From assembly GCA_029204225.1 (NCBI GenBank), contig CM055108.1:16082722-16146721 (forward strand): a stretch of DNA of 64,000 nucleotides. Direction: 5' to 3'. Each line of letters begins with the position of its first letter. Positions within the stretch are counted from its first letter, which is position 1. This document shows positions 12,384-22,905 of this stretch, piece after piece. The stretch is from Diphasiastrum complanatum. Its lineage: Eukaryota; Streptophyta; Lycopodiopsida; Lycopodiales; Lycopodiaceae. The notes under the pieces were generated by a model. The model was given only the letters and a program-made list of their open reading frames with translations, was not told where the DNA came from and ran no database searches. The translations under genes and the position numbers were made by a program.

Positions 12384-13038
12384 TGTGAAAATTGTCAACA
12401 TTTCCTAGCTAGTTTGAGGCCTAAATTGGCTAAAATTGTAAATAGTTTTGGTTCTGGAGTTTCACACGTGTGAACCAGACCACAATATTTTTATTTACTG
12501 TATTTTTTCAGTATGATGAAGTGTCAAACTTCATACCCTTCAAAATGAGACCATTTTGATGTATTTTGGTCATATAAGCCATTTTTAGCTATTTTTCCTA
12601 TATAGGGAATATCTAGGGTCAAGTACCTTCTAGAGAGAGGAGAGAGAGTCATCTTCCTCATCCATAAATAGTAGGGAAGTCGTGGAGAACAGGTTGGAGA
12701 AACCTTTTGTATGCTTCATTGAGATCAATAGATCATTGTCATTGTTTCTTCCTCCATTGAGAGCATTGTTGTGTGTATTGTCTTCAAGCTATTGTGTATG
12801 ATCTTAGGTGCTTTCCAAAAGTGGTAGGCTGATGTATTATGGACTGTATAATGCTATTTTGGGCCGCACTTGATGTTTATGGAAGTTTCCATTTGTGATA
12901 AATGCTTTTTGATCAAGTTCTTTGCATTCTAGGTAGCATAGAATGTGTTGCCAATTCCTAGCTTATGTAGTTTGGAGTGCAAGCATTCAAGCCAATGATC
13001 TTGGAGTTTAGATCCACTTAGGATCTGTATTTTTCACA
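12384..13038 (+). repeat. E1 5' LTR
   Basis: 655 bp, TG...CA ends. It carries the palindrome CACACGTGTG at 12463-12472 in the promoter-side portion. The two visible differences from the 3' LTR are A versus G, at the bases after CCAG and CACAAT, close to 12478-12487. Confidence 0.96.
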
Positions 13039-13050
13039 TGGTATCAGAGC
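13039..13050 (+). other. E1 primer-binding site
   Basis: TGGTATCAGAGC immediately follows the LTR. It is the canonical plant site complementary to the 3' end of initiator methionine tRNA, used to prime minus-strand DNA synthesis. Confidence 0.95.
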
Positions 13051-14210
13051 TGGTTGGCTTCTATTTACAGTAAGTATTCCATTTTTGGTGATATTTGGAT
13101 GTTTGATCAAGTTCTAGCATGATTTTGCATTGCTTTGTTGATCAAATCTTACTAACCTTTGTTTTGTGAGTTGAACTTGTGGATCAAAAGCATATTTCAG
13201 GTCTATTGAAGATCAGAGGCTGAAAAGAAACTATTTTGGATCAGATCATAACACCTAATCATTTGTGATTGTGAGGCTTGTGCATATTCAATACTAACAA
13301 TGTTCTTTTCAATCCTATTGTTGACAATCTCCATTCTTGGATGAACACTCTCCTTAAGTGGATGAAACTTCTCCTTAAGTGGATGACAAATGCTCTTTTG
13401 AGTGAGTTGTAATTCTCCTAAAGGCTGAGCAAAGCTCCCATTTGGATGAAAGATCCCCTTTTTTGGGTGAACATATTGTAAGCTCCATTGTGAAGAGCAT
13501 ATTGTAAAGATTGTCATCAATTTTGGCATAAATTTTGGTGTACTTTGTTGAGCATGTAAGTAACTCTCCTTATGTAATTTGATTGGAGCATTTGCTAGAA
13601 GGTGTTAACCATTATGCAAGTGTGTTTTCAGGTTCTTAATAGGTTGAGGAACATTCTCATGTGAAGTGATCTTAGATCTACATCTAAACACCAAGATTTG
13701 ACAAGATAGTGAAGCTAGTCTTGTGATTCACTAAGTGTGCTCATTCATTCACCTCTAAATCTTGTATTTATCACTTGCTGGAGTTTATAAACTTTTAGAA
13801 GTGTGGTTTACATGTGGTTTTACAGGTTGAATCAATATCTTAGTGTGTTGATCATATGTTGATCAAGTTTGTTCATTACTAGGTAATCTTGGCATCCTAG
13901 TTTTGGGTATTTTCTAAGAATGCAAGTAACTCTTCACACCATAACTTGATTTGGTCACTTGCTGGAAAGTTTGAGAGCTTAAGCAAGAGTGTGTTCAGGT
14001 TGGTTTGATTTTGTAATCCATTCTTAGTGTGTGCAAAGTGTTGCATGTGTTTCAATCTTCCTTTCTATGCTTGGAAACCATCTAGGTTCAAGATAGAAGT
14101 GTTTTAGGGTCCTAAATCTTCATAGATCTCTTTATCTATCATTTGTTGAGAGAAAAGTGAGTGCTAAGTGCTTTAGGACAAAACCTAAAAGTTGAAGAAA
14201 CATTAGAATC
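13051..14210 (+). other. E1 untranslated leader with diverged internal repeats
   Basis: About 1.16 kb between primer site and gag ATG. Three diverged copies of a roughly 90-bp module occur near 13548-13640, 13745-13830 and 13910-14010, sharing cores such as CACTTGCTGGA and GTGTGTTCAGGTT. A shorter duplication (TCTCCTTAAGTGGATGA) lies at about 13350-13388. A packaging or translation role is possible but not shown. The antisense ORF across 13529-13203 has no recognisable product. Confidence 0.6.
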
Positions 14211-17200
14211 ATGGCTTCCAATGGTGGGATCATGCTAGAGTCTAGTGAAAGGTTGAGTTCATCAAACTACTCTACTTGGAAAGTGAGGATGGAGTCCTTA
14301 CTTGAGTTGAATGAACTCATGGACATAGTTGCAGAAATTGAAGAGAGACCTCTCACACTTCAAGAGCAACAAAGGTTTGATAAGAAGGCCAAAAGGGCTC
14401 TTCATATCATTAAAATGAATGTTACAAATGAACTTCTCAAGGAAGTTGGAAAGTGTCAAAGTGCAAGTGAGGCATGGAATGCCTTAAAGAAGCTCTTTGA
14501 ATCAAAGTCCACATCTAGGGTATTGACCCTAAGGAGACAAATATTTTCTAGTAGGCAAAGAGAGGGTGAAAGTGCTCATGCATTTATCTTGAGAGTTAAG
14601 TCCCTAAGTGATGATTTAGCATGCATTGATGAGAACATAAAAGATGGTGAAATAGTCCAAGTTATGTTGAATGGTTTGCTAAATGAACATGCTAACCTTG
14701 TGCAAAGTTTTGCCATTCAAAGAGTCTTGCCAAGTGTGGTTGACTTGCAAGAAATCTTATTGGCTGAAGAACATAGGTTGCAATCAAAGCTTGATGGTGC
14801 ATCCTTGCAAGGTGGAGGTGAAGAGGCTTTCTTCACAAAAGGCAAATTCAAGGGCAAAGGTAAAGGCAAAGGGAAATGGTCCAAAGGTGGTAACTTTGAT
14901 CATGATGATCACTCTTCCTCTTCCTCTTCTACTAAGAACAATAAGTCAAAGTTCAAGTGCTTTTATTGTGGGATAAAAGGTCATTTTGCAAATGAATGTT
15001 ATAAGAAGAAAAGAGAGCAAGGAGAGAGGCAAGGAAATCTTACAATAGATGAGGAAGAACATAACACATGTGAATCACTTGTTATGACTTCAAGTTTGTT
15101 AGCCAACATAGATGATAATGATCCTTGGTGGATTGATAGTGGAGCCTCATCTCACATGACAAGACATAAGGAATACTTTACATCCTTATTGTCTTATGAG
15201 AGAGAAGGTAACATCATCTACACTGCAAATGATGGTCAATGTGACATCAAAGGCATAGGCACTATTCCTATTTCCCTTTCAACAAATAGGAAAGCAAATC
15301 TTGAAAATGTCTTGTACATTCCTTCAATCACTAAGAATTTGCTTAGTGTAAGTCAAATGATTGACAAAGGACTTGATGTGGAGTTCATTGGAGATGCATG
15401 TTTGATAAGTAAATGTGGATCCTTGATTGCTCAAGGTAGGAGGCATGGTAAACTTTTCAAGCTTGATGCATGTGTGATCTCTAATCATGAAGGATGTATG
15501 GCTAGGGAGCAATTGACAAACCAAGAAGTTTGGCACAAGAGGTTGGGCCATCCCAACTTCAAATCTTTGGAGGTAATGGCAAAGAAAGAGCTTGTTCTTG
15601 GTCTCCCTAAAAGTCTTGTTGCAAACAATAGTGTTTGTGAACATTGTGCCTTGTCCAAATCTCATAGACTTGCTTATTCTAGATCTACTTCTAGATCTAA
15701 AGAAGCTTTTCAACTTGTGCATTCTGATATTCATTCTTCTAGTACAACTAGCAATGGTGGGGCAAAGATGTATGCAACTTTCATTGATGACTTTAGTAGG
15801 TATACTTGGATCTATCTTCTTAAAAGTAAGGATGAAGTGTTTGCTGCATTTGTCAAGTTCAAGAATGAAATGGAAAACCAATTCAATACAAAGATCAAAT
15901 GCTTAAGATCTGATAATGGAGGGGAATACACCTCAAATAGGTTCAAAGACTTTTGTATAGCACATGGGATTAAGAGGGAGATGTCTAGTCCTAGGACTCC
16001 ACAACAGAATGGAGTGGCCGAGAGGAAGAATAGAACCCTTTGTGAATGTGCCAAGGCAATGAGACTACATGCTAATCTTGCTAAGTCTTTTTGGGGGGAA
16101 GCTTTAGCATGTGCTAACTATCTATGTAATAGATGGACAAGTGCTTCCTTGGATGGTAAAACTCCTCATGAGGTTCTTTATGGTAGAAGGCCGAGTGTCA
16201 AGCATTGTAGGATCTTTGGATGTACATGTTTTGTCAATATCACACTTGATGATAGAACTAAAGAAGATCCTTCATCAAAGAAGGGTGTGTTTGTTGGCTA
16301 TAGTGAAGTAAGCAAGGCTTACAAAGTGTACATTCCTTCTACAAAGAAAGTTGTCATAAGTAGGGATGTCATCTTTCATGAAGAGAATGTTTCCAATGTT
16401 GTTGATGTTGATGTTGATGTGCCTACTAATCATCATGATGTGCAAGATGTCTTGGATGAAGATGGAGATGCCACTCCAAAGCAAACTTCAAGGAAGACTC
16501 AAAGGCAAAGGGCTAAGCCATCAAGGCTAACCTATGATGAAAAAGGAAAGCAAGTGGTGGACAACTCTAACTTTGCTTTTCTTACCTCTTTTGATGAACC
16601 AACTTGTGTAGGTGAAGCAATTCAAAAGAAGGAATGGATCCAAGCCATGGATCATGAGCATCAAGCACTCATCAAAAGCAACACATGGAGGTTGGTAAAG
16701 CTTCCAAAGGACAAGAAGGCAATTGGTTGTAAGTGGATCTTCAAGATCAAGACAAATCAAGATGGATCAATCAACAAGTACAAGGCAAGGTTGGTGGCAA
16801 AGGGGTATGCTCAAGAATATGGTATTGACTATGATGAGACCTTTGCACCCGTGGCAAAGATGGTAACTATTCGAATCCTAATCTCTCTTGCAACTCTTTA
16901 TGATTGGGATATGTGGCAAATGGATGTTACTAATGCCTTCTTGAATGGTGATCTTGAAGAAGATATTTACATGGAGCAACCCGAGGGCTATGTTTCACAT
17001 GATGAGCCTAATCATGTGTGCTATCTCCAAAAGAGTTTGTATGGGCTAAAGCAAGCACCAAGGAGTTGGTATGCTAAGCTCAATTCCTTCTTACTTTCTC
17101 AAAACTTTGTTATGAGTGAGTATGATCATTCTCTCTACTTTAGATTGAATGAAAATGATATCACTTTACTTTTGATCTATGTTGATGACATTATCTTAAG

Positions 17201-18164
17201 TGGTGGTAACAATCTAGATATAGATGAAATCAAGATGGCACTCAAAAGAGAGTTTGAAATTCAAGATCTTGGTAAACTTCATTATATCTTAGGAATAGAG
17301 ATTATTAGAACTTCTAAATCTACATTCATATGTCAAGAAAAGTATGTTAACTCTATTCTAAAAAGGTTTCATATGGAATATTGTAAAGTTGTTTCTACTC
17401 CTATGGAATCAAATGTAAAGCTAACTACAAGAAGTAATGAAAGATCCTTCAAGGACATTACTCTCTATAGAAAGCTAATAGGATCTCTTATATGGTTAAC
17501 CATCACAAGACCTGATCTAAGCTTTGTGGTTGGTAAACTAAGTCAATTTATGCAAGATCCTAGTGAGGCTCATTGGAAGCTAGGAAAGAGAGTACTTAGA
17601 TACATCTCGGGATCTAGAGATTTTGGCATCTTGTATGGAGGTACTACACCTAACCTTTGTGGATTTTCAGATTCAGATTTTGCAGGTGATCAAATGGATA
17701 GGAAGTCAACAAGTGCCTTTGCAATCTATCTTGGAGATGGAGTGGTCTCATGGCTATCAAAGAAGCAACCAACTATCTCTCTATCTTCCACCGAAGCCGA
17801 GTACAAGGCATTAACAACATGCACCAAGGAGATTCTTTGGATCAAGAGGATGTTATTGGATCTTCACTTGCTGGAACCAGAGAAGACTCCAATCATACTT
17901 TGTGATAACCTTTCATCCCAAAGCTTGGCAAGCAATCCTGTTTTTCATGCAAGGAGCAAGCACATTGAGATTGCTCACCATTTTGTGAGAGATCAAGTCA
18001 TTGCCAAAGAGGTGGAGCTTCAACATGTCTCTTCAAAGGAGTGTGTGGCTGATATCTTCACCAAACCATTGGGAAAGGACCTATATTTAATGCATAGATC
18101 TAATCTTGGAATGTTCTCAAAGACTATGTTGAAACTAGCATCCAATGTTGAAGAGGGAGTGTGA
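14211..18164 (+). CDS. E1 Gag-Pol polyprotein, intact, 1317 aa
   Basis: A single frame carries every copia domain in order: gag (about residues 10-190), CCHC zinc knuckle CFYCGIKGHFANEC (about 248-261), aspartic protease DSGASSHM (about 308), GAG-pre-integrase HHCC region (about 440-490), integrase core with HSDIHSS (about 504), RSDNGGEY (about 566) and the catalytic Glu in QQNGVAERKNR (about 603), reverse transcriptase with YVDDI (about 990), and RNase H with SDSDFAGD (about 1154) and SSTEAEYKAL (about 1191). The ATG follows a long leader. The last codons overlap the polypurine tract and the stop TGA lies within the 3' LTR. No frameshift or stop is seen. Integrase before RT identifies copia rather than gypsy. 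Confidence 0.96.
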   Translation: MASNGGIMLESSERLSSSNYSTWKVRMESLLELNELMDIVAEIEERPLTLQEQQRFDKKAKRALHIIKMNVTNELLKEVGKCQSASEAWNALKKLFESKSTSRVLTLRRQIFSSRQREGESAHAFILRVKSLSDDLACIDENIKDGEIVQVMLNGLLNEHANLVQSFAIQRVLPSVVDLQEILLAEEHRLQSKLDGASLQGGGEEAFFTKGKFKGKGKGKGKWSKGGNFDHDDHSSSSSSTKNNKSKFKCFYCGIKGHFANECYKKKREQGERQGNLTIDEEEHNTCESLVMTSSLLANIDDNDPWWIDSGASSHMTRHKEYFTSLLSYEREGNIIYTANDGQCDIKGIGTIPISLSTNRKANLENVLYIPSITKNLLSVSQMIDKGLDVEFIGDACLISKCGSLIAQGRRHGKLFKLDACVISNHEGCMAREQLTNQEVWHKRLGHPNFKSLEVMAKKELVLGLPKSLVANNSVCEHCALSKSHRLAYSRSTSRSKEAFQLVHSDIHSSSTTSNGGAKMYATFIDDFSRYTWIYLLKSKDEVFAAFVKFKNEMENQFNTKIKCLRSDNGGEYTSNRFKDFCIAHGIKREMSSPRTPQQNGVAERKNRTLCECAKAMRLHANLAKSFWGEALACANYLCNRWTSASLDGKTPHEVLYGRRPSVKHCRIFGCTCFVNITLDDRTKEDPSSKKGVFVGYSEVSKAYKVYIPSTKKVVISRDVIFHEENVSNVVDVDVDVPTNHHDVQDVLDEDGDATPKQTSRKTQRQRAKPSRLTYDEKGKQVVDNSNFAFLTSFDEPTCVGEAIQKKEWIQAMDHEHQALIKSNTWRLVKLPKDKKAIGCKWIFKIKTNQDGSINKYKARLVAKGYAQEYGIDYDETFAPVAKMVTIRILISLATLYDWDMWQMDVTNAFLNGDLEEDIYMEQPEGYVSHDEPNHVCYLQKSLYGLKQAPRSWYAKLNSFLLSQNFVMSEYDHSLYFRLNENDITLLLIYVDDIILSGGNNLDIDEIKMALKREFEIQDLGKLHYILGIEIIRTSKSTFICQEKYVNSILKRFHMEYCKVVSTPMESNVKLTTRSNERSFKDITLYRKLIGSLIWLTITRPDLSFVVGKLSQFMQDPSEAHWKLGKRVLRYISGSRDFGILYGGTTPNLCGFSDSDFAGDQMDRKSTSAFAIYLGDGVVSWLSKKQPTISLSSTEAEYKALTTCTKEILWIKRMLLDLHLLEPEKTPIILCDNLSSQSLASNPVFHARSKHIEIAHHFVRDQVIAKEVELQHVSSKECVADIFTKPLGKDLYLMHRSNLGMFSKTMLKLASNVEEGV
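18149..18159 (+). other. E1 polypurine tract
   Basis: TGAAGAGGGAG directly precedes the 3' LTR and also encodes the end of Pol (EEGV). Such a tract primes plus-strand DNA synthesis. Confidence 0.85.
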
Positions 18165-18814
18165 AAATTGTCAACATTTCCTAGCTAGTTTGAGGCCTAA
18201 ATTGGCTAAAATTGTAAATAGTTTTGGTTCTGGAGTTTCACACGTGTGAACCAGGCCACAATGTTTTTATTTACTGTATTTTTTCAGTATGATGAAGTGT
18301 CAAACTTCATACCCTTCAAAATGAGACCATTTTGATGTATTTTGGTCATATAAGCCATTTTTAGCTATTTTTCCTATATAGGGAATATCTAGGGTCAAGT
18401 ACCTTCTAGAGAGAGGAGAGAGAGTCATCTTCCTCATCCATAAATAGTAGGGAAGTCGTGGAGAACAGGTTGGAGAAACCTTTTGTATGCTTCATTGAGA
18501 TCAATAGATCATTGTCATTGTTTCTTCCTCCATTGAGAGCATTGTTGTGTGTATTGTCTTCAAGCTATTGTGTATGATCTTAGGTGCTTTCCAAAAGTGG
18601 TAGGCTGATGTATTATGGACTGTATAATGCTATTTTGGGCCGCACTTGATGTTTATGGAAGTTTCCATTTGTGATAAATGCTTTTTGATCAAGTTCTTTG
18701 CATTCTAGGTAGCATAGAATGTGTTGCCAATTCCTAGCTTATGTAGTTTGGAGTGCAAGCATTCAAGCCAATGATCTTGGAGTTTAGATCCACTTAGGAT
18801 CTGTATTTTTCACA
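18160..18814 (+). repeat. E1 3' LTR
   Basis: 655 bp, colinear with the 5' LTR, with the palindrome CACACGTGTG at 18239-18248. The Pol stop codon occupies its bases 3-5. AAAAG follows as the target duplication. Confidence 0.96.
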
Positions 18815-19095
18815 AAAAGCAACGGATTGAACCTCTTGTAAGAGAACAATTCCAATAGTCGTATCACTCTCATTAGTATTAATGACGAAGGGGATATTTT
18901 GATCCGCTATTTTCAAGATGGGAGCTAAGACAATTAGAAGCTTGAGTCTGCAAAATTTCTCATCTAATTTCTCGTTCCACTTTATTGGAGGGCAAGGCCT
19001 TTGTGTCCTATTCTTTAACCCTTTCAAAACATTATTAAGAGGTGTGGCCATTCTAGCATGTTTCTTTATGAACTTTTAGACGAACACGGTGAAAC
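18815..19095 (-). pseudogene. Gypsy element, RT/RNase H part (right of E1)
   Basis: The minus strand reads FIKKHARMATPLNNVLKGL, then a KWNEKLDEKF block and FVINTNESDTTIGIVLLQEV, the RT-to-RNase H junction of Ty3/gypsy pol. The frame stops exactly at the E1 LTR and resumes at 12383 across the target duplication. The right border, near 19090, is an abrupt switch to plus-strand copia sequence. Confidence 0.87.
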
Positions 19096-19099
19096 CCAA

Positions 19100-21015
19100 A
19101 AATCGTTTCAAGAATTGGCCATTCCACATGACTTTGCAAATTTGGTCCAAAGTTTTGCCATCCAAGACACTTTGGCAACTATAGAAAAACTTCACAGTGT
19201 ATTAGTGGCTGAAGAGTGTAGGATGCTCCATGCAAAATCTAGGATGAGTTCCTTGTCTTTGCAGAATGGTGATGAGAAAGCCAATTTCTCATTCAAGGGC
19301 AAAAAGAAGACCAATGGAAAGAAGAAGCATCCAAAGGAGGCCAAAGAAGAGGATGATGCATCAAGCTCAAAGGACAAGTCAAAGCAGAAATGCTTCTTTT
19401 GTGGAAAGAAGGGGCATTATGCATCTGAATGCTACAAGAGGCTAAGAGCACAAGTGGAGGAGGACAAACAAGGAAACCTTGCAAAGGAGGAGGAGGAGGA
19501 TGAAGTAGATGTATTTTTAATGGCATCTACATCCTCACCAACAAGCAATAGCAATTCAAGAGACAATTGGTGGATCGACAGTGGGGCTAGCTCCCACATG
19601 TCTTGTGAAAAGGATTTTTTCTCAACCTTACACTCTTTCAATGCTGCTGAAAAGTTTTTCCTTACTGCAAATGACGAAGAGTGTAGGATAGATGGTGTTG
19701 GCACCATCTCTTTGTGTCTAGAATCCTCAAAATGCATGGATCTACAAAATGTCCTTCATGTACCATCAATTACCAAGAATATGCTTAGTGTTGGTCTACT
19801 CTTAGAAAGTGGTTTGGATGTCCACTTTAGGCATGGTGTTTGCTTCATCTTGAAGAATGATGTTTGCATTGCAAAGGGATTTAAACATGGAAGATTGTTT
19901 AAGTTGGAAGCTAGTGTTGCTTTTGAAAGAATGAGCTTGGCAAAGGAGGAGATCACTCAAGAGAAGATCTTGGAAAAGTGTGATCTTGCTTGCATTGAGG
20001 AGGAGCATCAAAAGGAGGAAGATCTTGAGGATCAGCCTCAAAGCATGAGAGTTCCAAGGGAGTCCTCAATGACAATGGCCGAGTCATCAAATTGCATGCA
20101 AATTGTCCATTCAAGTGTGCATCTTGCAAGGATTGTGAGCATTGGAGAGTCTATTATCTTTGAATACTTTTTGGAAAGTATTAGTAGACATGCGGTGACT
20201 TGTTTCTTACCTTTAAGATTCATGGTGTTTATTACTTTGTATGACAAGACAATGAAATGGAATGCTTTGAAATCTACATTTGTTGTTGATAAAGCAATTT
20301 CATTGGATAACTAATTTTGTAATAGTTTGAATAGAGTCATGAAAGATGAAACATTATTTGCTTTGGAAATCTTTGGGTCCACGTGCTTTGAGCACGATCA
20401 TTCCAATGTAAGGACCAAAGGATATCCTATTTCAATGATAGGAATAATGGTAGTGTTTTGCTCTTCAAGTAGAGATTGTAGAATCTACTTGTTTTCCATC
20501 AAAGAAGTTGTTAATGGTGGAAATGTGATCTTTCAAAAGTGGAAGATTTGTAAACTTGAAGAAGCACCTTTGGATCAACACCTTATTCAATTCATTGATT
20601 GTTTGGAGTCAAGTCAAGTGGAGGAGCAAGCTCAAGACCCAAGGACTCCAAGAAGAGCCTTGAGTATCAAGATGGAGCCATCAAGGTTCAATCATATGGA
20701 CCAAGCAAGGCAAGTTGTCTTTGGCAACATTATTTATGCACTTAAAATTTTAATTGATGTATCTTCAAGTGCACAAAATGCCTTGGAATCCATGGCTTGG
20801 CATGATGTTTAGTTTTGAAGTGTGCTACATGTATATAGACGCATTTATGGAACATCTTGTAAGGGATCCTCTAAGAGGTGGTGAAAGATCCTTCATGGAC
20901 ATCATTCTCTATTGGAGTCTCGAAAGTTCCTTGTTTGTAGCTGGATTTTTTAGAAACGTCTAAAAGCTCTCATTCATCTATCAAGAGAGTTGTAAATAGA
21001 TCAAGCTAAATTTGA
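19100..21015 (+). pseudogene. Copia element A: gag/protease plus remodelled pol remnant
   Basis: The open frame 19058-20314 (418 codons) begins inside the antisense gypsy remnant; copia sequence starts near 19125 with ANLVQSFAIQ. It has a CCHC knuckle CFFCGKKGHYASEC, the protease motif DSGASSHM and a pre-integrase-like KHGRLFKLEASV. The rest (from about residue 295) matches no normal domain order; scraps recall the integrase start. A second frame at 20327-20812 keeps an integrase-tail-like FGSTCFEHDHSNVRTKGY, and 20813-20960 keeps an RT scrap (GERSFMDIILYWSLESS). Gag's N-terminus, the 5' LTR, most of integrase, RT and RNase H are gone. It ends with a purine tract TTGAGGAG before the LTR. Confidence 0.75.
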
Positions 21016-21721
21016 GGAGTGTGAAAAATTGCCAAAAATTGGCAAATCTAGCTTGATCAAAGACCATGTAGAACATTGTAAATATTGTGTATAATTGGGT
21101 TTCACACATGTAAGGCCAAGATGCCACGTGGCAACACACTCCTAATATAGGTTAGGTCAAGTCAAGAGAGTTGGTCATGTCTATTTGGTGGTCATCCCTA
21201 CTTTATAGGACCTACACCTAAGTTTAAGGTGAAAATTTGACCAACTAGCTACCTACCAAGCATAACTCTAGGAAATAGACTAGGGTTTCATTTTAGGTCA
21301 ATGAGAGTGAGTTAACTTCCTTATTACATGCTAGAAATCCACCTAACTTCAAGAAGGAAGTCGAATTTGCTATGTATTCCCTCTCTCCATAGTGAGAAGA
21401 TAAAAAATTTTTGGAGCTCATTGGCAATCTCAAGCTAGTTCACTATGTACATTGAGTTTTTGTGATGCAAATGAAACCAAATCAATTTCTACTTGTTTCT
21501 CAGGTTGAAGGCCGTACTACAGCCTGTAGTAGACACGTGTGGGCTCGTATTTCAATGTTTAGCAATGCTTTTGATTGTTAATGCTTGTTGTTTGTCAAAT
21601 TGCCAATCTAGATCAACTTTTTTTTGGTCTAGTTTTTTGATAGATTGTTAAGCAATCATCCAATCACTCGTGTGTGTCTTTTTTAGATCCATTTATGGTC
21701 CTAAAGTACAATACTTTCACA
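21016..21721 (+). repeat. LTR of copia element A
   Basis: It starts TGTGAAAAATTGCC directly after a polypurine tract and ends ATACTTTCACA, where an unrelated copia RT frame takes over mid-motif. About 706 bp. It carries CACACATGTA at 21103-21112 and ACACGTGTGG near 21533-21542. Its first bases resemble those of the LTR at 57.5-58.4 kb, and its last 60 bp resemble the end of the LTR at 34641-35504. Confidence 0.65.
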
Positions 21722-22905
21722 ATTATTTCTCTTGCAACTATTTTCAATTGGCCTCTATTTCAACTTGATGTGACTAATGCTTTTCTCAATGGATATTTGG
21801 AAGAGGAGATTTTCATGAGGCAACCCGAGGGCTTCATCAAAGAAGATCAAGAGGAAAAAGTGTGTTTGTTGCTAAGAAGCCTTTATGGACTTAAGCAAGC
21901 ACCTAGAGCTTGGTACTCTAGGTTGAATACCTTCTTGAACTCTATTAAGTTTGTTGTAAGTGCTTATGATCCTTCTTTGTACTTAAGATTTAATGATGGT
22001 AAGATCATCATTCTCATTTTGTATGTTGATGACATTATCCTTAGTGGAAATGATCTTGATGGTATACAAGAAGTGAAAGTAGAATTATTTAAGGAGTTTA
22101 AGATGGTGGATCTTGGTAATCTTCATTTCATATTAGGAATAGAAGTTTCAAGAGGCAAAGATTTGAGTTTTATTTGTCAATCCAAATATGCTTCTTCTAT
22201 CTTAGAAAAGTTTGAAATGAAAGACTGTAAAGGAGTAGAAACTCCTATGGAGCAAAATGTAAAAGTTTCCAATTGTTATGATGAAACATACTTTGAGGAC
22301 ATCACACTATATAGGAGACTTGTAGGCTCCTTGATTTATCTTACTATAACTAGACTTGATCTAAGTTATAGTGTAGGCAAACTAAGCCAATCTATGCAAA
22401 ATCCATTGGTTTGTCATTGGAAAAATGCAAAAAGGGTGTTGAGGTACATCTCGGCCACCAAGAACTTTGGCATTTTATATGATGGATCTAATCTTGCCTT
22501 AAGGGCATATTCAGATGCTGATTTTGCAGGTGATAAGGTGGATAGGAGGTCCACAAGTGCTTTTGTTACCTTCCTTAGCAATGGCATAGTGTCTTGGCTT
22601 TTCAAAAAGCAAGATACTATTTCTCTATCTTCAACCGAATCGGAAGACAAGGCACTAACATCCACAACAAAGGAGATCCTATGGTTGAAGAGGCTTTTGG
22701 TGGAATTACAAGTCATGGAGGCCGAGGAGCAGCCAACAATATTTTGTGACAACCAATCAAGCATTAGCAACCAATCCCACATTCCATGCAAGGAGCAAGC
22801 ACATAGAGATTGCTCACCATTTTGTGAGGGAAAAGATTCAAGCAAAGGAGATCAAGCTACATCATGTGTCTCCTTCAGATTGCCTTGCTAATCTACTCAC
22901 TAGCT
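21722..22905 (+). pseudogene. Copia element B: RT and RNase H
   Basis: The frame enters in mid-RT at TIISLATIFNWPLFQLDV, immediately after the element A LTR. It carries LYVDDIILSGND (RT active site), SDADFAGDKVDRRST and SSTESEDKAL (RNase H). A frameshift near 22750 moves the end (NPTFHARSKHIEIAHHF, SDCLANLLT) into another frame, and the element stops near 22905 without polypurine tract or LTR. The entry point suggests element A inserted into B and that B's 5' half was later lost. Confidence 0.85.

Larger units (their letters stand above)
12384..18814 (+). mobile_element. E1: complete, young Ty1/copia retrotransposon
   Basis: 6431 bp with 655-bp LTRs (12384-13038 and 18160-18814), each starting TGTGAAAATTG and ending TTTTTCACA. 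It is flanked by the perfect 5-bp duplication AAAAG (12379-12383, 18815-18819). A tRNA-iMet primer site follows the 5' LTR, an untranslated leader of 1.16 kb follows that, and one uninterrupted gag-pol frame runs into the 3' LTR. The LTRs differ at two positions that I can see. Structure and coding are intact, so it could be autonomous; expression is unknown. It sits inside the RNase H region of an older minus-strand gypsy element. Confidence 0.96.

Noticed and set aside
15324-15881. 185-codon minus-strand frame
   Set aside because: Antisense shadow of the intact E1 Gag-Pol frame.
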